The notes: generated by a model not told the origin, from the letters alone. A stretch of 64,000 nucleotides of DNA from Lactobacillus sp. ESL0679 (GCF_029433515.1 NZ_JAQTIG010000004.1:1-64000); one strand, 5' to 3'. Positions 44,076 through 54,194 are shown, counted from the first letter of the stretch. A program made the numbers and translations.

Positions 44076-44686
44076 CACTAGTGTTGGGCCTGACTGGTGG
44101 TATTGCTAGTGGTAAAAGCACGGCAGATGCCTTTTTTAGAAAACAGGGGCTGCCAATTATCGATAGCGACTTAATTGCTCATCAAATTTTAAATGTTGGC
44201 GAAGATGGCTATCTGCAAGTTGTACAACATTTTGGTAAAAAGTTTTTAAATCCAGATCAAACAATTAATCGGCATCAGCTTGGCAAAGTGGTGTTTAGCA
44301 ATCCTAAGCAGTTAGAAAGCTTGAATAAAATTACTCATCCATTGATTTTTCAAACAATCCAGGCTAAAATTACGCAAAATAAGCGAACTGGCAGGCAATT
44401 AATTATTGTTGATGCTCCGGTCTTATTTGAATCAGGCGGTCAAAAATACTGCGATAAGACATTGCTAATTGCAATTCCCGAAGAAATGCAGATTGAGCGG
44501 TTAATGCAGCGTGATCAGTTGTCGCGCCAGGCGGCACTAAATCGGATTAAAAATCAGATGCCACTTGCACAAAAAATCAAGTTGGCCGATTATGTAGTTA
44601 CAAATACTGGTACAATAGAAGAACTAGAAGCCAAATTGGCTGAGTTGTTACTTAAGTTAAAAGGAGAGAAGAATGGAATGTCCTAA
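44072..44686 (+). CDS. coaE: dephospho-CoA kinase
   Basis: Last step of coenzyme A synthesis. The P-loop GLTGGIASGKST at the N-terminus, DSDLIAH and the lid segment RLMQRDQLSRQAALNRIKNQM are present. I start it at ATG 44072, which overlaps the mutM stop (ATGA), giving 204 residues. A longer frame from 44054 lies inside mutM. It overlaps nrdR by 14 nt. Confidence 0.94.
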   Translation: MTLVLGLTGGIASGKSTADAFFRKQGLPIIDSDLIAHQILNVGEDGYLQVVQHFGKKFLNPDQTINRHQLGKVVFSNPKQLESLNKITHPLIFQTIQAKITQNKRTGRQLIIVDAPVLFESGGQKYCDKTLLIAIPEEMQIERLMQRDQLSRQAALNRIKNQMPLAQKIKLADYVVTNTGTIEELEAKLAELLLKLKGEKNGMS

Positions 44687-45152
44687 TTGTCGGCAAAATG
44701 CCTCACGTGTCATTGATTCTCGGCCCAGCGATGAAAACCGGGCGATTAGACGTAGACGTGAATGTGAAAATTGTGGCTTTCGTTTTACAACTTTTGAACG
44801 TGTTGAAACGACCCCGTTGTTAGTTATTAAAAATGATGGTACAAGAGAGCCATTCAGTCGTAAAAAGATTTTGCATGGTGTAATGGCTGCTGGTCAAAAG
44901 CGCCCGATTACTAGCGCGCAGTTTGAACAGCTGGTTGACCATGTTGAAAATAAGGTAAGAAAACAGGGTATTAGTGAGATTTCCTCAAAGAAAATCGGCC
45001 AAATTGTGATGGATGAACTGGCTGATATTGACGATGTTGCTTACATTCGCTTTGCTTCCATTTACCGGGAATTTAAAGATATGTCCAGCTTTATGAAGAC
45101 CATGGAAGACATGATTGCTAAACGTGAGGAGAAGGGAACTACTAATGTTTGA
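44673..45152 (+). CDS. nrdR: transcriptional repressor NrdR
   Basis: Zinc-finger/ATP-cone repressor of ribonucleotide reductase genes. The zinc ribbon has CPNC (residues 3-6) and CENC (about 31-34), and the ATP cone follows from about 45 to 140 (VIKNDGTREPFSRKKI). The 159 residues fit the family. It is inside the polA-mutM-coaE-nrdR-dnaB-dnaI operon. Confidence 0.96.
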   Translation: MECPNCRQNASRVIDSRPSDENRAIRRRRECENCGFRFTTFERVETTPLLVIKNDGTREPFSRKKILHGVMAAGQKRPITSAQFEQLVDHVENKVRKQGISEISSKKIGQIVMDELADIDDVAYIRFASIYREFKDMSSFMKTMEDMIAKREEKGTTNV

Positions 45153-46494
45153 GACTTCTAATCCCAAACAGCCCTTTTTCATCATTAATCGAGTGACGGT
45201 TTTTCCGCAGGATTTGCAAGTTTTGATTAAGCTTTACCAGCCGCTAGTTGGTGCTAGTGGGGTTGCTCTTTATTTGACGCTAATGGCAGACTACGATGCT
45301 GCGGCGATTTTGTCAGATAGCAAGGGCATCTATCATTTGCAGGAGCAACTTGATTGCAGTTTGAAAGAATTGTTTCAGGCGCTGCATAAGCTAGAGGCAG
45401 TAGGATTGGTTAAGACCCGCATTATCAAAAATGAGATCATGGGGCAAGTGCTGCTGTTTTCTTTAAACCGCGTACCTGGCAGCAGTGAGTTTTTCGCAAC
45501 CGCGTTACTAGCGAGTTTGCTAAAAGAAAAAGTTGGTGTGACAACTTTTCAGCGACTGAGCCATGCGTTTGCGCAAGAAAATAAGCGCAGTGAGAACCAG
45601 GTCAACGGCATGCAAACCGCTAAGGATGTTTCTGCCTCATTTATGGATGTTTTTCGCTTGCCAGATGAGGAAGCAATTAGTCCGTCACCTGATGTTCAGC
45701 AAGCTGCACAGGAAAATCAGGTCAAGCAGGCTGCGACAGCCAGTGTCAACGAGCAAGATCAGATTGACTGGCAGTTTATGAAAGAGCAGTTTGAAATTTA
45801 CCAGATTGCCGCTAGCGAAATTGATAAAAATCGTCCGGCTATCCGAGGAATAATGCGCACTTATGGCTTGTCGGAACAGGAATTTGTGGATGAAACTTTG
45901 CCGTGTCTGCATGATAGTTATCAGCTTGATATGCCGTTAATTAAGCGGACTATTGCGGAAAATATTCATGCAGAGGGCACACGGAAAAACCTGCAGCAAG
46001 CGCAGGATCCACAGGCGACAATTCAGGATAATTCTAGTTTGAGCTTGCGTGACCAGCGAATTTTGCAGGTGGCGCAGACTAAGTCGCCAGCCCAATTTTT
46101 GTACCGCTTAAAAACCGATAAGCATGATTATGTTGATGCCAGCGAGTATAAGGTGCTAGATAATTTGTATAACCAAAAGGATATTCCAGCAGAATTGCTC
46201 AATATCTTGACGTATGCCTGCTTGAATAGTGGGCCATCTGTGTCTTACCGTTTGGCAAATACGATCTTGCATGATTGGCTGCAGCATGGCGTTAAGACTG
46301 GTAGCCAGGCTTTGGAATATATGGAGAAGCGCCAGCAAAAGAAGAGTTATTACCCTCGATATTCGACAAAACCTAAGCGGGTCGAGAAGGGGACTGACTG
46401 GAGTAAAAAAACGGCAACACAAAATACTGATGTTTCTTCCGCTGACTTGAAGAAGTTCTTTAAGGATTTAGAAGATAAAAATGGCATGAAGTAG
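45145..46494 (+). CDS. dnaB: replication initiation and membrane attachment protein DnaB
   Basis: Primosome protein of Firmicutes that helps load the replicative helicase with DnaI and DnaD. The 449-residue protein has an N-terminal winged-helix-like domain (PQDLQVLIKLYQPLVGASGVALYLTL) and a C-terminal DnaD/DnaB2 domain (about 310-400, SPAQFLYRLKTDKHDYV). Residues 160-200 are low-complexity, rich in Gln. I start it at ATG 45145 (MFETSNP), which overlaps the end of nrdR. This is not the DnaB helicase of E. coli. Confidence 0.9.
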   Translation: MFETSNPKQPFFIINRVTVFPQDLQVLIKLYQPLVGASGVALYLTLMADYDAAAILSDSKGIYHLQEQLDCSLKELFQALHKLEAVGLVKTRIIKNEIMGQVLLFSLNRVPGSSEFFATALLASLLKEKVGVTTFQRLSHAFAQENKRSENQVNGMQTAKDVSASFMDVFRLPDEEAISPSPDVQQAAQENQVKQAATASVNEQDQIDWQFMKEQFEIYQIAASEIDKNRPAIRGIMRTYGLSEQEFVDETLPCLHDSYQLDMPLIKRTIAENIHAEGTRKNLQQAQDPQATIQDNSSLSLRDQRILQVAQTKSPAQFLYRLKTDKHDYVDASEYKVLDNLYNQKDIPAELLNILTYACLNSGPSVSYRLANTILHDWLQHGVKTGSQALEYMEKRQQKKSYYPRYSTKPKRVEKGTDWSKKTATQNTDVSSADLKKFFKDLEDKNGMK

Positions 46495-46502
46495 GTGAGA
46501 TT

Positions 46503-47405
46503 ATGCAATCAATCGGTGATATTATTAATAATTTAAATCCAGAAATTGCTAAAAAGCACAATTTGGCGCAAATTTACCAGCAGGTTTTGGCGGATAGAAA
46601 TGTACAACAGTTTTTGAACCAGCACAAGGATCAAATTACATCTGAAATGATTAAAAAGAGCTGGTCGAATTTATACGAATATTATTTGGCACAACACAAG
46701 CAAGATCCTGTAACAGCTGGTTATCGGCCAGAATTGTTCTTAAATCATCATGCAATTGATTTGCGTTATGTACCTGATGAAAGCAAAATTGAACAAAATT
46801 TGCGTGCTAATACCAAGAAGCATTTGCACCTGATTAGTTTGCCGGAAACGTTGCATGATGTGCGTCTTAGTCAAGTGGATGGTACAGCTGCGGGACGTGT
46901 AGAAGCGTTAGCAGCTATTCAGCAATTCTTGGCTGGCTATCCCCAAAATCCTCATCAGCAAGGGCTGTATTTATCGGGAAGCTTCGGCGTTGGTAAGACA
47001 TACTTACTAGCTGGAGTAGCCAATTCGGTTGCGGCGATGGGGAAGCAAGTGGTCTTTTTACACGTGCCAACGTTTATTGCTGGTTTGTCCAGTCATTTTG
47101 AAGATAACAGTTTGCAGAAAGAAATTGACCGCGTGAGCCAAGCTGACGTATTACTGCTAGATGATATTGGTGCAGAAACTCTGAGCCAATGGTCGCGTGA
47201 TGATGTCCTAGGTGTAATTTTGCAAGCGCGGATGGACAATGTTCTGCCGACATTTTTCTCGTCGAATTTTGCGATGGCTGACTTGGAAGACCATTTTAAA
47301 GAAACCAAGAATGCTCTGGATCCAATTAAGGCCAAACGCCTGATGGAACGGGTGCGGACACTGGCTAAAGAAGTAGTCGTGTCGGGGCCCAATCGCCGTC
47401 ATTAA
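46503..47405 (+). CDS. dnaI: primosomal protein DnaI (helicase loader)
   Basis: A 300-residue AAA+ helicase loader. The N-terminal helicase-binding region (residues 1-110) is followed by Walker A GSFGVGKTYL (about 158-167), Walker B VLLLDDIGAE and the arginine segment AKRLMERVRTLAKE. It starts 8 nt after dnaB and ends the operon. Confidence 0.94.
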   Translation: MQSIGDIINNLNPEIAKKHNLAQIYQQVLADRNVQQFLNQHKDQITSEMIKKSWSNLYEYYLAQHKQDPVTAGYRPELFLNHHAIDLRYVPDESKIEQNLRANTKKHLHLISLPETLHDVRLSQVDGTAAGRVEALAAIQQFLAGYPQNPHQQGLYLSGSFGVGKTYLLAGVANSVAAMGKQVVFLHVPTFIAGLSSHFEDNSLQKEIDRVSQADVLLLDDIGAETLSQWSRDDVLGVILQARMDNVLPTFFSSNFAMADLEDHFKETKNALDPIKAKRLMERVRTLAKEVVVSGPNRRH

Positions 47406-47437
47406 TTTATTTTTAATCAAATTCTATTAGAAAGTTC

Positions 47438-47465
47438 TTGCATTTAATCGTCGTTTGCGTATAAT
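47438..47465 (+). promoter_or_regulatory. promoter of the thrS T-box transcript
   Basis: A -35 box TTGCAT (47438-47443), a 16-bp spacer and a perfect -10 box TATAAT (47460-47465). Confidence 0.65.
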
Positions 47466-47474
47466 AAAGTGCAA

Positions 47475-47684
47475 TGAATGAACATGATGTTGCTCAACTC
47501 AGAGAGAAGGACGCTTTTCTGGAAGTCCTTCATGAGCAAGACCCCACTCATTCTACTAATAAGGGTTTTAACAAAGGCTGGATTCCATTATCAATCTTAA
47601 GAGAGGGTTAGAGATACTCTAATCTATTTGGGTGGAACCGCGCTAATATACGTCCCAGTGCTTAATTGCACTGGGGCTTTTTTG
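47475..47684 (+). promoter_or_regulatory. T-box leader of thrS
   Basis: Stem I contains AGAGAGAAGGAC; the T-box GGGTGGAACCGCG is at 47630-47642. A terminator CCCAGTGC/GCACTGGGGC with a T-run follows (47654-47683). A possible Thr specifier is ACT (47555-47557), but its placement is uncertain. Read-through should depend on uncharged tRNA-Thr. Confidence 0.9.
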
Positions 47685-47699
47685 TTTATGGAGGTAAAC

Positions 47700-49634
47700 A
47701 TGAGTTTTTCAATTACTTTGCCTGATGGGTCAAACCGTGACTATGACCAAGCTATTTCAATTGCTGATTTAGCACATGATATTTCAACTTCACTTGGTAA
47801 GGCTGCAATGGCCGGAAAAGTTAACGGCGAATTGAAGTCAGTTGATTACGAATTAAATGACGATGCAGAAGTAGCAATTATTACTGATAAAGATGAAGAC
47901 GGCCTGAACGTTTTACGTGCAACTGTTGCCTTTGTCTTTGAAGCAGTTGCTAAAAAGGCTTATCCAGAATTGCGCTTAGGTGAGCACGCTGCAGATAACG
48001 ACGGTTTTTTTGTTGATACTGACAAGGCAAACCAAATCAAGATTAGTGAATTACCACAATTAGAAAAGGCTATCCAAAAGGCTGTTAAGAGTGGCGCTAA
48101 GATTGAACAAGTAGAGATGTCTAAGAGTGAATTAGAAAATATTTTCAAAGATGACAAGTTCAAGTTGGAATTACTTCAGGCTGAACCAAACGACACTGTT
48201 GCAGCATATAAATTAGGCGACTTTGTTGACTTTGGCTTCGATGCACTTTTGCCAAATACTGGTAAGATTAAGCAGTTTAAATTGCTCAGTGTTGCCGGTG
48301 CTTATTGGCAAGGACAATCTTCCAACCCAATGTTGCAAAGAATTTCAGGAACTGCCTTTTTCAAGAAGGCTGACCTTGATGCCGACATTAAACGCCGCGA
48401 AGAAATTAAGGAACGCGACCACCGGACAATCGGCCGTGACCTTGACTTATTCTTCGTTGACCCTAAGGTTGGTGCTGGTCTTCCTTACTGGATGCCAAAG
48501 GGTGCAACCATTCGCCGTGTGATTGAACGCTACATCATTGATAAAGAAGTTGCTCGCGGTTACCAACACGTTTACACACCCGTATTGATGAACTTGGATG
48601 CTTACAAGACTTCAGGTCACTGGGCACACTACCGCGATGACATGTTCCCACCAATGGACATGGGCGATGGCGAAATGCTTGAATTGCGGCCGATGAACTG
48701 TCCATCACATATTCAAATTTACAAGCATCACATTCGTTCATACCGTGAACTGCCAGTTCGAATTGCTGAATTGGGCATGATGCACAGATATGAAAAATCC
48801 GGTGCTCTGTCAGGTTTGCAACGAGTTCGGGAAATGACATTGAATGATGGTCACACTTTTGTTACCTTAGACCAAGTCAAAGATGAATTTGCTAGAACTT
48901 TGCAATTAATCATGGATGTCTACAAGGACTTTGACATTACTGATTACTACTTCCGTCTTTCATACCGTGATCCAAAGAACACCAAGAAGTACTTTGCTAA
49001 CGATGAAATGTGGGAGAGAAGTCAATCAATGCTTAAGGGTGCCATGGATGACATGGGTCTTGACTACGTGGAAGCTGAAGGCGAAGCTGCTTTCTATGGT
49101 CCTAAGCTTGATATTCAAACTAAGACTGCCTTAGGTAATGATGAAACTATGTCAACGATCCAACTTGACTTCATGTTGCCAGAACAATTTGACTTAACTT
49201 ATGTTGGTCAAGATGGTGAAGAACACCGTCCAGTTATGATTCACCGCGGAATTGTAGGGACAATGGAAAGATTTATCGCCTACTTAATCGAAATTTACAA
49301 GGGTGCCTTTCCAACTTGGCTTGCACCAGTTCAAGCAGAAATTATTCCAGTTAACCTTGATGCTCACGGCGATTACGCTAAGAAGGTTCGCGATGAATTA
49401 AACAAGCGTGGCTTCAGAGCAGAAGTTGACTTTAGAAACGAAAAATTGGGTTACAAGATTCGTGAAGCCCAAACCCAAAAGGTTCCTTACACTCTTGTTT
49501 TGGGTGATAAGGAAATGGCAGATAACAGCGTTAATGTTCGTCCTTACGGTACTGACAAGGAAATTGCCAAGAGTTTAGACGAATTTATTAAAGAAATTGA
49601 CGCTGACGTTAAGTCATATTCACGTGAAAAATAA
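47700..49634 (+). CDS. thrS: threonyl-tRNA synthetase
   Basis: Class II synthetase charging tRNA-Thr. It has the N-terminal TGS domain (residues 1-62), the editing domain, the class II core with the zinc ligand in MNCPSH (about residue 336), and the C-terminal anticodon domain (PVQAEIIPV onward). I start it at ATG 47700 after GGAGGT, giving 644 residues. A longer frame runs back through the T-box terminator and is not credible. Confidence 0.97.
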   Translation: MSFSITLPDGSNRDYDQAISIADLAHDISTSLGKAAMAGKVNGELKSVDYELNDDAEVAIITDKDEDGLNVLRATVAFVFEAVAKKAYPELRLGEHAADNDGFFVDTDKANQIKISELPQLEKAIQKAVKSGAKIEQVEMSKSELENIFKDDKFKLELLQAEPNDTVAAYKLGDFVDFGFDALLPNTGKIKQFKLLSVAGAYWQGQSSNPMLQRISGTAFFKKADLDADIKRREEIKERDHRTIGRDLDLFFVDPKVGAGLPYWMPKGATIRRVIERYIIDKEVARGYQHVYTPVLMNLDAYKTSGHWAHYRDDMFPPMDMGDGEMLELRPMNCPSHIQIYKHHIRSYRELPVRIAELGMMHRYEKSGALSGLQRVREMTLNDGHTFVTLDQVKDEFARTLQLIMDVYKDFDITDYYFRLSYRDPKNTKKYFANDEMWERSQSMLKGAMDDMGLDYVEAEGEAAFYGPKLDIQTKTALGNDETMSTIQLDFMLPEQFDLTYVGQDGEEHRPVMIHRGIVGTMERFIAYLIEIYKGAFPTWLAPVQAEIIPVNLDAHGDYAKKVRDELNKRGFRAEVDFRNEKLGYKIREAQTQKVPYTLVLGDKEMADNSVNVRPYGTDKEIAKSLDEFIKEIDADVKSYSREK

Positions 49635-49810
49635 TCAGCAATAATAAGAATTAGAAAACGTATTAATAATTTCGGCACTTTTAAATTTAAAAAATCTGAA
49701 AATATTGCCCGTTGAGTTACAAAAGTTGTGTAGACGATTGGCTTTATTGGATTTTAGCTAGCTGAGTGTTCAATTTGATACTTAAATTTTCTACTAACAA
49801 GGAGAAATTT

Positions 49811-50548
49811 ATGTCGATGATCGAATTCAACAATGTGCAGAAATTTTATGGTAAGTTTCATGCTTTACGCAATATTAATTTAAAAATTGATAAGGGCGAG
49901 ACTGTCGTTCTCATTGGGCCTTCTGGTTCTGGTAAAAGTACGTTAATTCGCACGATTAATCAGTTGGAATCAATTGAAGGTGGTCAATTAATCGTCAATA
50001 ATCACGATTTATCGGATTCCAAGACAGATGCAAATATCTTGCGGCGGGATGTTGGGATGGTCTTTCAGCACTTTAATCTTTATGCTAATAAAAATGTGCT
50101 GGAGAATATTATGCTGGCGCCAAGGATTGTCAGTCATGTGCCAGAAGCTGAAAACAAACAGCGCGCGATGAACTTACTAGAGATGGTTGGCTTAGCTGAT
50201 AAGGCGCAAAATATGCCGCGCCAACTATCAGGTGGGCAAAAGCAACGGGTGGCAATTGCCCGGTCGCTAGCCATGCGTCCGAAGCTGCTACTATTTGATG
50301 AGCCAACTTCAGCGCTTGACCCCGAAATGATTGATGAGGTTTTGCAGGTCATTAAAAAGGTGACAATGGCTAGCGAAATGACGTCATTGATCGTGACGCA
50401 TGAGATGGGCTTTGCTAAGGAAGTTGCCGATCGCGTGATTTTTATGGATCAAGGTCATATCGTCGAAGATGATGACAGTCAAGCTTTCTTTAACCAACCT
50501 CAGACTGAACGTGCACAACAGTTTTTAAGCAAAATCATTGCGCATTAA
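49811..50548 (+). CDS. polar amino acid ABC transporter ATPase
   Basis: A 245-residue importer ATPase of the GlnQ/PAAT family. Walker A GPSGSGKST, signature LSGGQKQRVAIARSLA and Walker B LLLFDEPTSALDPE are present. I start it at ATG 49811, 5-6 nt after AAGGAG. An extended frame from 49766 lacks a site. It is first in a four-gene importer operon and lies 12 nt before the binding-protein gene. The 131 nt between thrS and the first longer frame hold no T-box or other leader I recognise. Confidence 0.92.
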   Translation: MSMIEFNNVQKFYGKFHALRNINLKIDKGETVVLIGPSGSGKSTLIRTINQLESIEGGQLIVNNHDLSDSKTDANILRRDVGMVFQHFNLYANKNVLENIMLAPRIVSHVPEAENKQRAMNLLEMVGLADKAQNMPRQLSGGQKQRVAIARSLAMRPKLLLFDEPTSALDPEMIDEVLQVIKKVTMASEMTSLIVTHEMGFAKEVADRVIFMDQGHIVEDDDSQAFFNQPQTERAQQFLSKIIAH

Positions 50549-50560
50549 GAGGTGACCATG

Positions 50561-51376
50561 ATGAAAAAGAAATTTTGGTTAGTCCCGCTGCTGTTTTGCA
50601 TGCTGTTTCTATCAGGCTGTGGTCAAAAGGTAGCAGATCAAGCGGTTTTAAAAAATGCGCAGAGTTCTAAGACGATTACTTGGGGCGTGGAAGCAGATAT
50701 GAAGCTGTTTAGTCTGATTGATGTGCGTGATGACGTCCACAAAGGCTTTGAAATTGACCTTGCTAAAGCAATTACTAAGCAAATTTTGGGACCAAATGGT
50801 CATGCCAAGTTCGTAACAGCAACCGCACAATCGCGTATTCCATTACTAAAAAACGGTAATGTGGACGCGGTAATTGCGACAATGTCAATCACGCCTGAGC
50901 GAAAAAAAGTAATTGCATTTTCTAATTCGTATTTCAATGCGGGCGAGTCGCTGCTCGTACCAGTTCATTCTCGTGTTAAAAACGTGCATGATTTGAATGG
51001 TAAAACTGTTATTGGAATTGTTGGTGATAATTCTTCTGAAGTAGTTAAGAAGTTTGCACCCAAGGCAAAAGTAATTGGGATGCAGAATTATGGTCAAGCA
51101 GTTAGTGCTCTGAAGTCGCACCAAGGTGATGCTTTGGTTTCAGATAATGGGGTGCTTTACGGCTTGGCAGTCGAAAATCCTAGCCTTGTTGTAACTGGTG
51201 GTACTTTTACTAAAGAGCCTTATGGCATTGCGATTAATAAGCAGCAAAAGCCCTTTGAGCGAGCTGTCAATCGCGCAATTGTCCAGTTAGAGCATAGTGG
51301 GGAATACAATCATTTAATTAAAAAATGGTTTGGTAAAGTTCCCGGATTTAACTACAAGGAGATGGATCAACGATGA
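50561..51376 (+). CDS. amino acid ABC transporter substrate-binding lipoprotein
   Basis: A type II binding protein anchored by lipid: signal LLFCMLFLSGC with lipobox LSGC at about residues 17-20. The mature part has the two-lobe pattern (TWGVEADMKLFSLID, FEIDLAKAI, AVIATMSITPERKKVIAFS, VVTGGTFTKEPYGIAINK). It is probably specific for glutamine, glutamate or a related polar amino acid, but the specificity cannot be fixed. I favour ATG 50561, 8 nt after AGAGG, over ATG 50558 or GTG 50552. It overlaps the permease gene by 4 nt. Confidence 0.88.
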   Translation: MKKKFWLVPLLFCMLFLSGCGQKVADQAVLKNAQSSKTITWGVEADMKLFSLIDVRDDVHKGFEIDLAKAITKQILGPNGHAKFVTATAQSRIPLLKNGNVDAVIATMSITPERKKVIAFSNSYFNAGESLLVPVHSRVKNVHDLNGKTVIGIVGDNSSEVVKKFAPKAKVIGMQNYGQAVSALKSHQGDALVSDNGVLYGLAVENPSLVVTGGTFTKEPYGIAINKQQKPFERAVNRAIVQLEHSGEYNHLIKKWFGKVPGFNYKEMDQR

Positions 51377-52011
51377 TTAACATTTTTATGCATTTTGGTA
51401 ATCAGCTGTTAGTTGGTCTGGGTTGGACGTTATTGTGCAGCTTGATTACCCTAGTTTTCAGTTTAATAATTGGTACCTCACTTGCGCTATTGCAAATGCT
51501 GCCAAGTAAACTAGTTCACTTTTTGTGCCGAATTTATATTGAAGTTTTTCGTAATATTCCTTTGCTGGTAATTGTGATGTTCTTCTATCTGATTATCCCG
51601 CTGTACTTTTTCAAAATTAACGGTTTTACCGCGGGCACAATTGGATTAACTCTCTACACATCAGCGTTTATTGCAGAAATTATTCGCTCGGGAATCCAAT
51701 CAGTGGAAGCTGGACAATTAGAAGGCTCGCGCTCAACTGGGATGACCTATTGGCAGGCAATGCGTTATGTTGTATTGCCCCAGGCATTTAAAATCGTTAT
51801 TCCGTCTCTTGGAAATCAATTTGTCAATTTGATCAAGGATTCCTCTATTTTGGCCTTTGTGGCCGGCTTTGATTTGCTTTATCAAGCCAATGCGATTGCA
51901 TCAACAACCTTTGATACAATCAATAGTTATTTGGTGGTTGGCATTTTATACTTGCTATTAACAATGCCACTAAGTTATTACATGCATTATTTAGAGAAAA
52001 GATTGAGCTAG
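51373..52011 (+). CDS. amino acid ABC transporter permease, first
   Basis: A 212-residue permease of the HisM/GlnP type with about five helices and the EAA loop SGIQSVEAGQLEGSRSTGM. It overlaps the binding-protein gene by 4 nt. The second permease follows after 14 nt, so the membrane part is a heterodimer. Confidence 0.9.
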   Translation: MINIFMHFGNQLLVGLGWTLLCSLITLVFSLIIGTSLALLQMLPSKLVHFLCRIYIEVFRNIPLLVIVMFFYLIIPLYFFKINGFTAGTIGLTLYTSAFIAEIIRSGIQSVEAGQLEGSRSTGMTYWQAMRYVVLPQAFKIVIPSLGNQFVNLIKDSSILAFVAGFDLLYQANAIASTTFDTINSYLVVGILYLLLTMPLSYYMHYLEKRLS

Positions 52012-52025
52012 GGAGGTGCAAAACG

Positions 52026-52679
52026 ATGCAAACTTGGATTAACGCCTTTTCCTGGATTAATATTAGATTTTTACTACTGGGATTAAAGGTTACACTTGGT
52101 ATTTCCGTAATTGTAATGGTTTTGAGCTTTGTGATTGGCTCATTAATGGGGATTTTACGGTTCGCTAAAATTAAATATGTTTCAGCGACTGTTGGCTTTA
52201 TTGTTGATGTTGTTCGCAACCTGCCGTTACTATTAATTATTTTCTTTACTTATTTTGGCCTGCCAAACTTTGGCTATAGACCTGATGTGATTCCAGCTGC
52301 AATTATTGCGATGACGGTTTTTGAGTCTGGGATGATTGCAGAAATCGTGCGCTCGGGGATTCAATCGGTTGCAACTGGACAAATGGAGGGCGCCCGTTCA
52401 ACGGGGATGAATTTTGCGCAGGCAATGTGGCACGTTGTATTGCCGCAAGCGTATAAGCACATGATTCCCACACTTGTTAGCCAGTTAGTATCACTAATCA
52501 AAGATACATCACTAGCAACTATTATCGTTGTTCCCGAAATGACTCAGCAAGCACAGATTGTTTATGGGCAGAATGCTAACTTTACATTGCCGATGTTTGT
52601 GGCTTTGGCATTACTTTATTTTGTAGTTTGCTTTGCCTTGTCATTAGTCGGCAGCTTAGTTGGTAAACAACTGAATTAA
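52026..52679 (+). CDS. amino acid ABC transporter permease, second
   Basis: A 217-residue HisM/GlnP-type permease, with about five helices and the EAA loop SGIQSVATGQMEGARSTGM. It pairs with the first permease. Ribosome site GGGAGGTG precedes ATG. A strong terminator follows. Confidence 0.9.
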   Translation: MQTWINAFSWINIRFLLLGLKVTLGISVIVMVLSFVIGSLMGILRFAKIKYVSATVGFIVDVVRNLPLLLIIFFTYFGLPNFGYRPDVIPAAIIAMTVFESGMIAEIVRSGIQSVATGQMEGARSTGMNFAQAMWHVVLPQAYKHMIPTLVSQLVSLIKDTSLATIIVVPEMTQQAQIVYGQNANFTLPMFVALALLYFVVCFALSLVGSLVGKQLN

Positions 52680-52685
52680 ATTTGC

Positions 52686-52738
52686 ATAACAATGCTTCCA
52701 GATAATTGGTTCAAGGACCAATTACTGGAAGCATTTTA
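52686..52738 (+). terminator. terminator of the amino acid importer operon
   Basis: A long stem AATGCTTCCAG-ATAATTGG / CCAATTA-CTGGAAGCATT with loop TTCAAGGA, followed by T-rich bases. Confidence 0.9.
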
Positions 52739-52831
52739 TTTGGCTAGTTAAAGATAATTTGATAAAATAAATTATTTTAATAATAAATTAAGAGCTGATT
52801 AAACCTGAATCAGATAAATGGATGATTGTTA

Positions 52832-52861
52832 TTGACAAAAGTATGTAGTTGGTACTATAAT
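52832..52861 (+). promoter_or_regulatory. promoter of infC-rpmI-rplT
   Basis: A perfect -35 box TTGACA (52832-52837), an 18-bp spacer and a perfect -10 box TATAAT (52856-52861). Confidence 0.8.
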
Positions 52862-52867
52862 TACTTA

Positions 52868-53006
52868 TTAGTTGAGAACAAGAAGAAGCTCCCGCTTCTC
52901 GCCTAAGTTAAGTTGACCTCTGGGCTAATCGATATTTTCTGTTGATTAAGAGCGGGTACTTAATACCCGCTCTTTTCTTGTCCTCAAATTAACACGGAGG
53001 TGAAGA
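52868..53006 (+). promoter_or_regulatory. L20-type autoregulatory leader of infC operon
   Basis: The leader ends in a strong hairpin AAGAGCGGGTA/TACCCGCTCTTTT (52948-52976). An upstream segment CCCGCTTCT (52891-52899) can pair with the AGAGCGGG of that hairpin, giving a competing structure. In Firmicutes, ribosomal protein L20 binds such leaders and represses infC-rpmI-rplT by premature termination. The region between the importer terminator and this promoter holds nothing else. Confidence 0.75.
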
Positions 53007-53531
53007 ATTATACCAAGGAATTTAATATTAAACGACCAAATTCGTTCACGCGAAGTTCGTTTAATTAATGCAGATGGTGATCAAGTTGGTGTTGTAACTA
53101 AGACTGAAGCATTACGGCAAGCAAGTGTTGCAAATTTAGATTTAGTTCTGATTTCGCCTAATGCCAAGCCACCAGTTGCTCGCATCATGGACTATGGTAA
53201 GTACCGTTTTGAACAACAGAAGAAACTCAAAGAGTCTCGTAAGAAGTCTAAATCAGTCAGCGTTAAAGAAATCCGTTTAAGTCCAACCATTGAAGGTAAT
53301 GACTTTAACACTAAGTTAAAGCACGCACAAAAGTTCCTCACTAAAGAGGGCGCTAAAGTTCGTGTTTCGATTCGGTTCAGAGGTCGTGCAATCACCCACA
53401 AGGAATTAGGACGTGAAGTGCTGGAGAAGATGGCTGAAGCCACTTCAGATATTGCTACTGTGATTAGCAAGCCGAAGATGGAAGGTCGTTCAATGTTCTT
53501 GATACTCGCTCCTAAGAGTGACAAAAAGTAA
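53007..53531 (+). CDS. infC: translation initiation factor IF-3
   Basis: Binds the 30S subunit and checks the start codon. The gene starts at ATT (53007-53009), 6 nt after GGAGG, and reads (M)[20 protein letters not shown] start at the internal ATG 53187 would remove 60 residues of the N-terminal domain. The AUU start is a known conserved feature of infC, through which IF-3 limits its own translation. The 174-residue product has both domains (N-terminal to about 75, then the linker [15 protein letters not shown] and C-terminal domain). Confidence 0.95.
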   Translation: MIPRNLILNDQIRSREVRLINADGDQVGVVTKTEALRQASVANLDLVLISPNAKPPVARIMDYGKYRFEQQKKLKESRKKSKSVSVKEIRLSPTIEGNDFNTKLKHAQKFLTKEGAKVRVSIRFRGRAITHKELGREVLEKMAEATSDIATVISKPKMEGRSMFLILAPKSDKK

Positions 53532-53559
53532 AAACTAGTTAATTTGGAGGAATTGAAAA

Positions 53560-53760
53560 ATGCCTAAAATGAAAACCCACCGCGCTTCTGCAAAGCGTTT
53601 TAAGAGAACTGCTTCTGGTGAATTAAAGCGTCATCACGCATTTACTGGCCACCGTTTCCACGGTAAGACCAAGAAGCAACGTCGTCATTTGAGAAAGGCT
53701 GCATTAGTTTCACGCAGCGACTTGAAGCGCATCAAACAGATGCTCTCTCAAATGCGTTAA
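53560..53760 (+). CDS. rpmI: 50S ribosomal protein L35
   Basis: A 66-residue basic protein with the family pattern [17 protein letters not shown]. It lies 28 nt after infC with a GGAGGAATT ribosome site, in the normal infC-rpmI-rplT order. Confidence 0.97.
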   Translation: MPKMKTHRASAKRFKRTASGELKRHHAFTGHRFHGKTKKQRRHLRKAALVSRSDLKRIKQMLSQMR

Positions 53761-53804
53761 TTATCAAGTTAGACGAGAACAACGATATTTAGGAGGAATT
53801 TCAG

Positions 53805-54161
53805 ATGCCAAGAGTTAAAGGTGGAACAGTAACACGTAAACGTCGTAAGAAGGTTATGAAGCTTGCCAAGGGTTACCGTGGCGCAAAGCATATGCAATTT
53901 AAGGCTGCAAGTACACAATTATTTGTATCTTACAGATATGCATTCCGTGACCGTAGAAGACGTAAGAGCGAATTCAGAAAGTTATGGATTGCTAGAATCA
54001 ATGCTGCAGCAAGACAAAATGATATTTCATATTCTAAGTTAATGCACGGCTTGAAAGTAGCTGGTGTTGATATTAACCGTAAGATGTTAGCTGACATTGC
54101 TTATAACGATTCAAAGACTTTTGCACAATTAGCAGAAACTGCTAAGAAAGCTTTAAATTAA
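53805..54161 (+). CDS. rplT: 50S ribosomal protein L20
   Basis: A 118-residue basic protein with the pattern [26 protein letters not shown]. Besides its role in 50S assembly it is the likely repressor of its own operon through the leader at 52868-53006. AGGAGGAATT precedes ATG. Confidence 0.97.
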   Translation: MPRVKGGTVTRKRRKKVMKLAKGYRGAKHMQFKAASTQLFVSYRYAFRDRRRRKSEFRKLWIARINAAARQNDISYSKLMHGLKVAGVDINRKMLADIAYNDSKTFAQLAETAKKALN

Positions 54162-54169
54162 TTCAAAAA

Positions 54170-54194
54170 TGGCGCTTATGGCGCCGTTTTTTTA
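54170..54194 (+). terminator. terminator of infC-rpmI-rplT
   Basis: Stem GGCGC/GCGCC with a short loop (TTATG), followed by seven T. Confidence 0.8.

Noticed and set aside
49640-49810. T-box or other riboswitch ahead of the amino acid ABC importer
   Set aside because: No T-box sequence (GGTGG-AACCGCG type), no specifier structure and no clear terminator hairpin were found.
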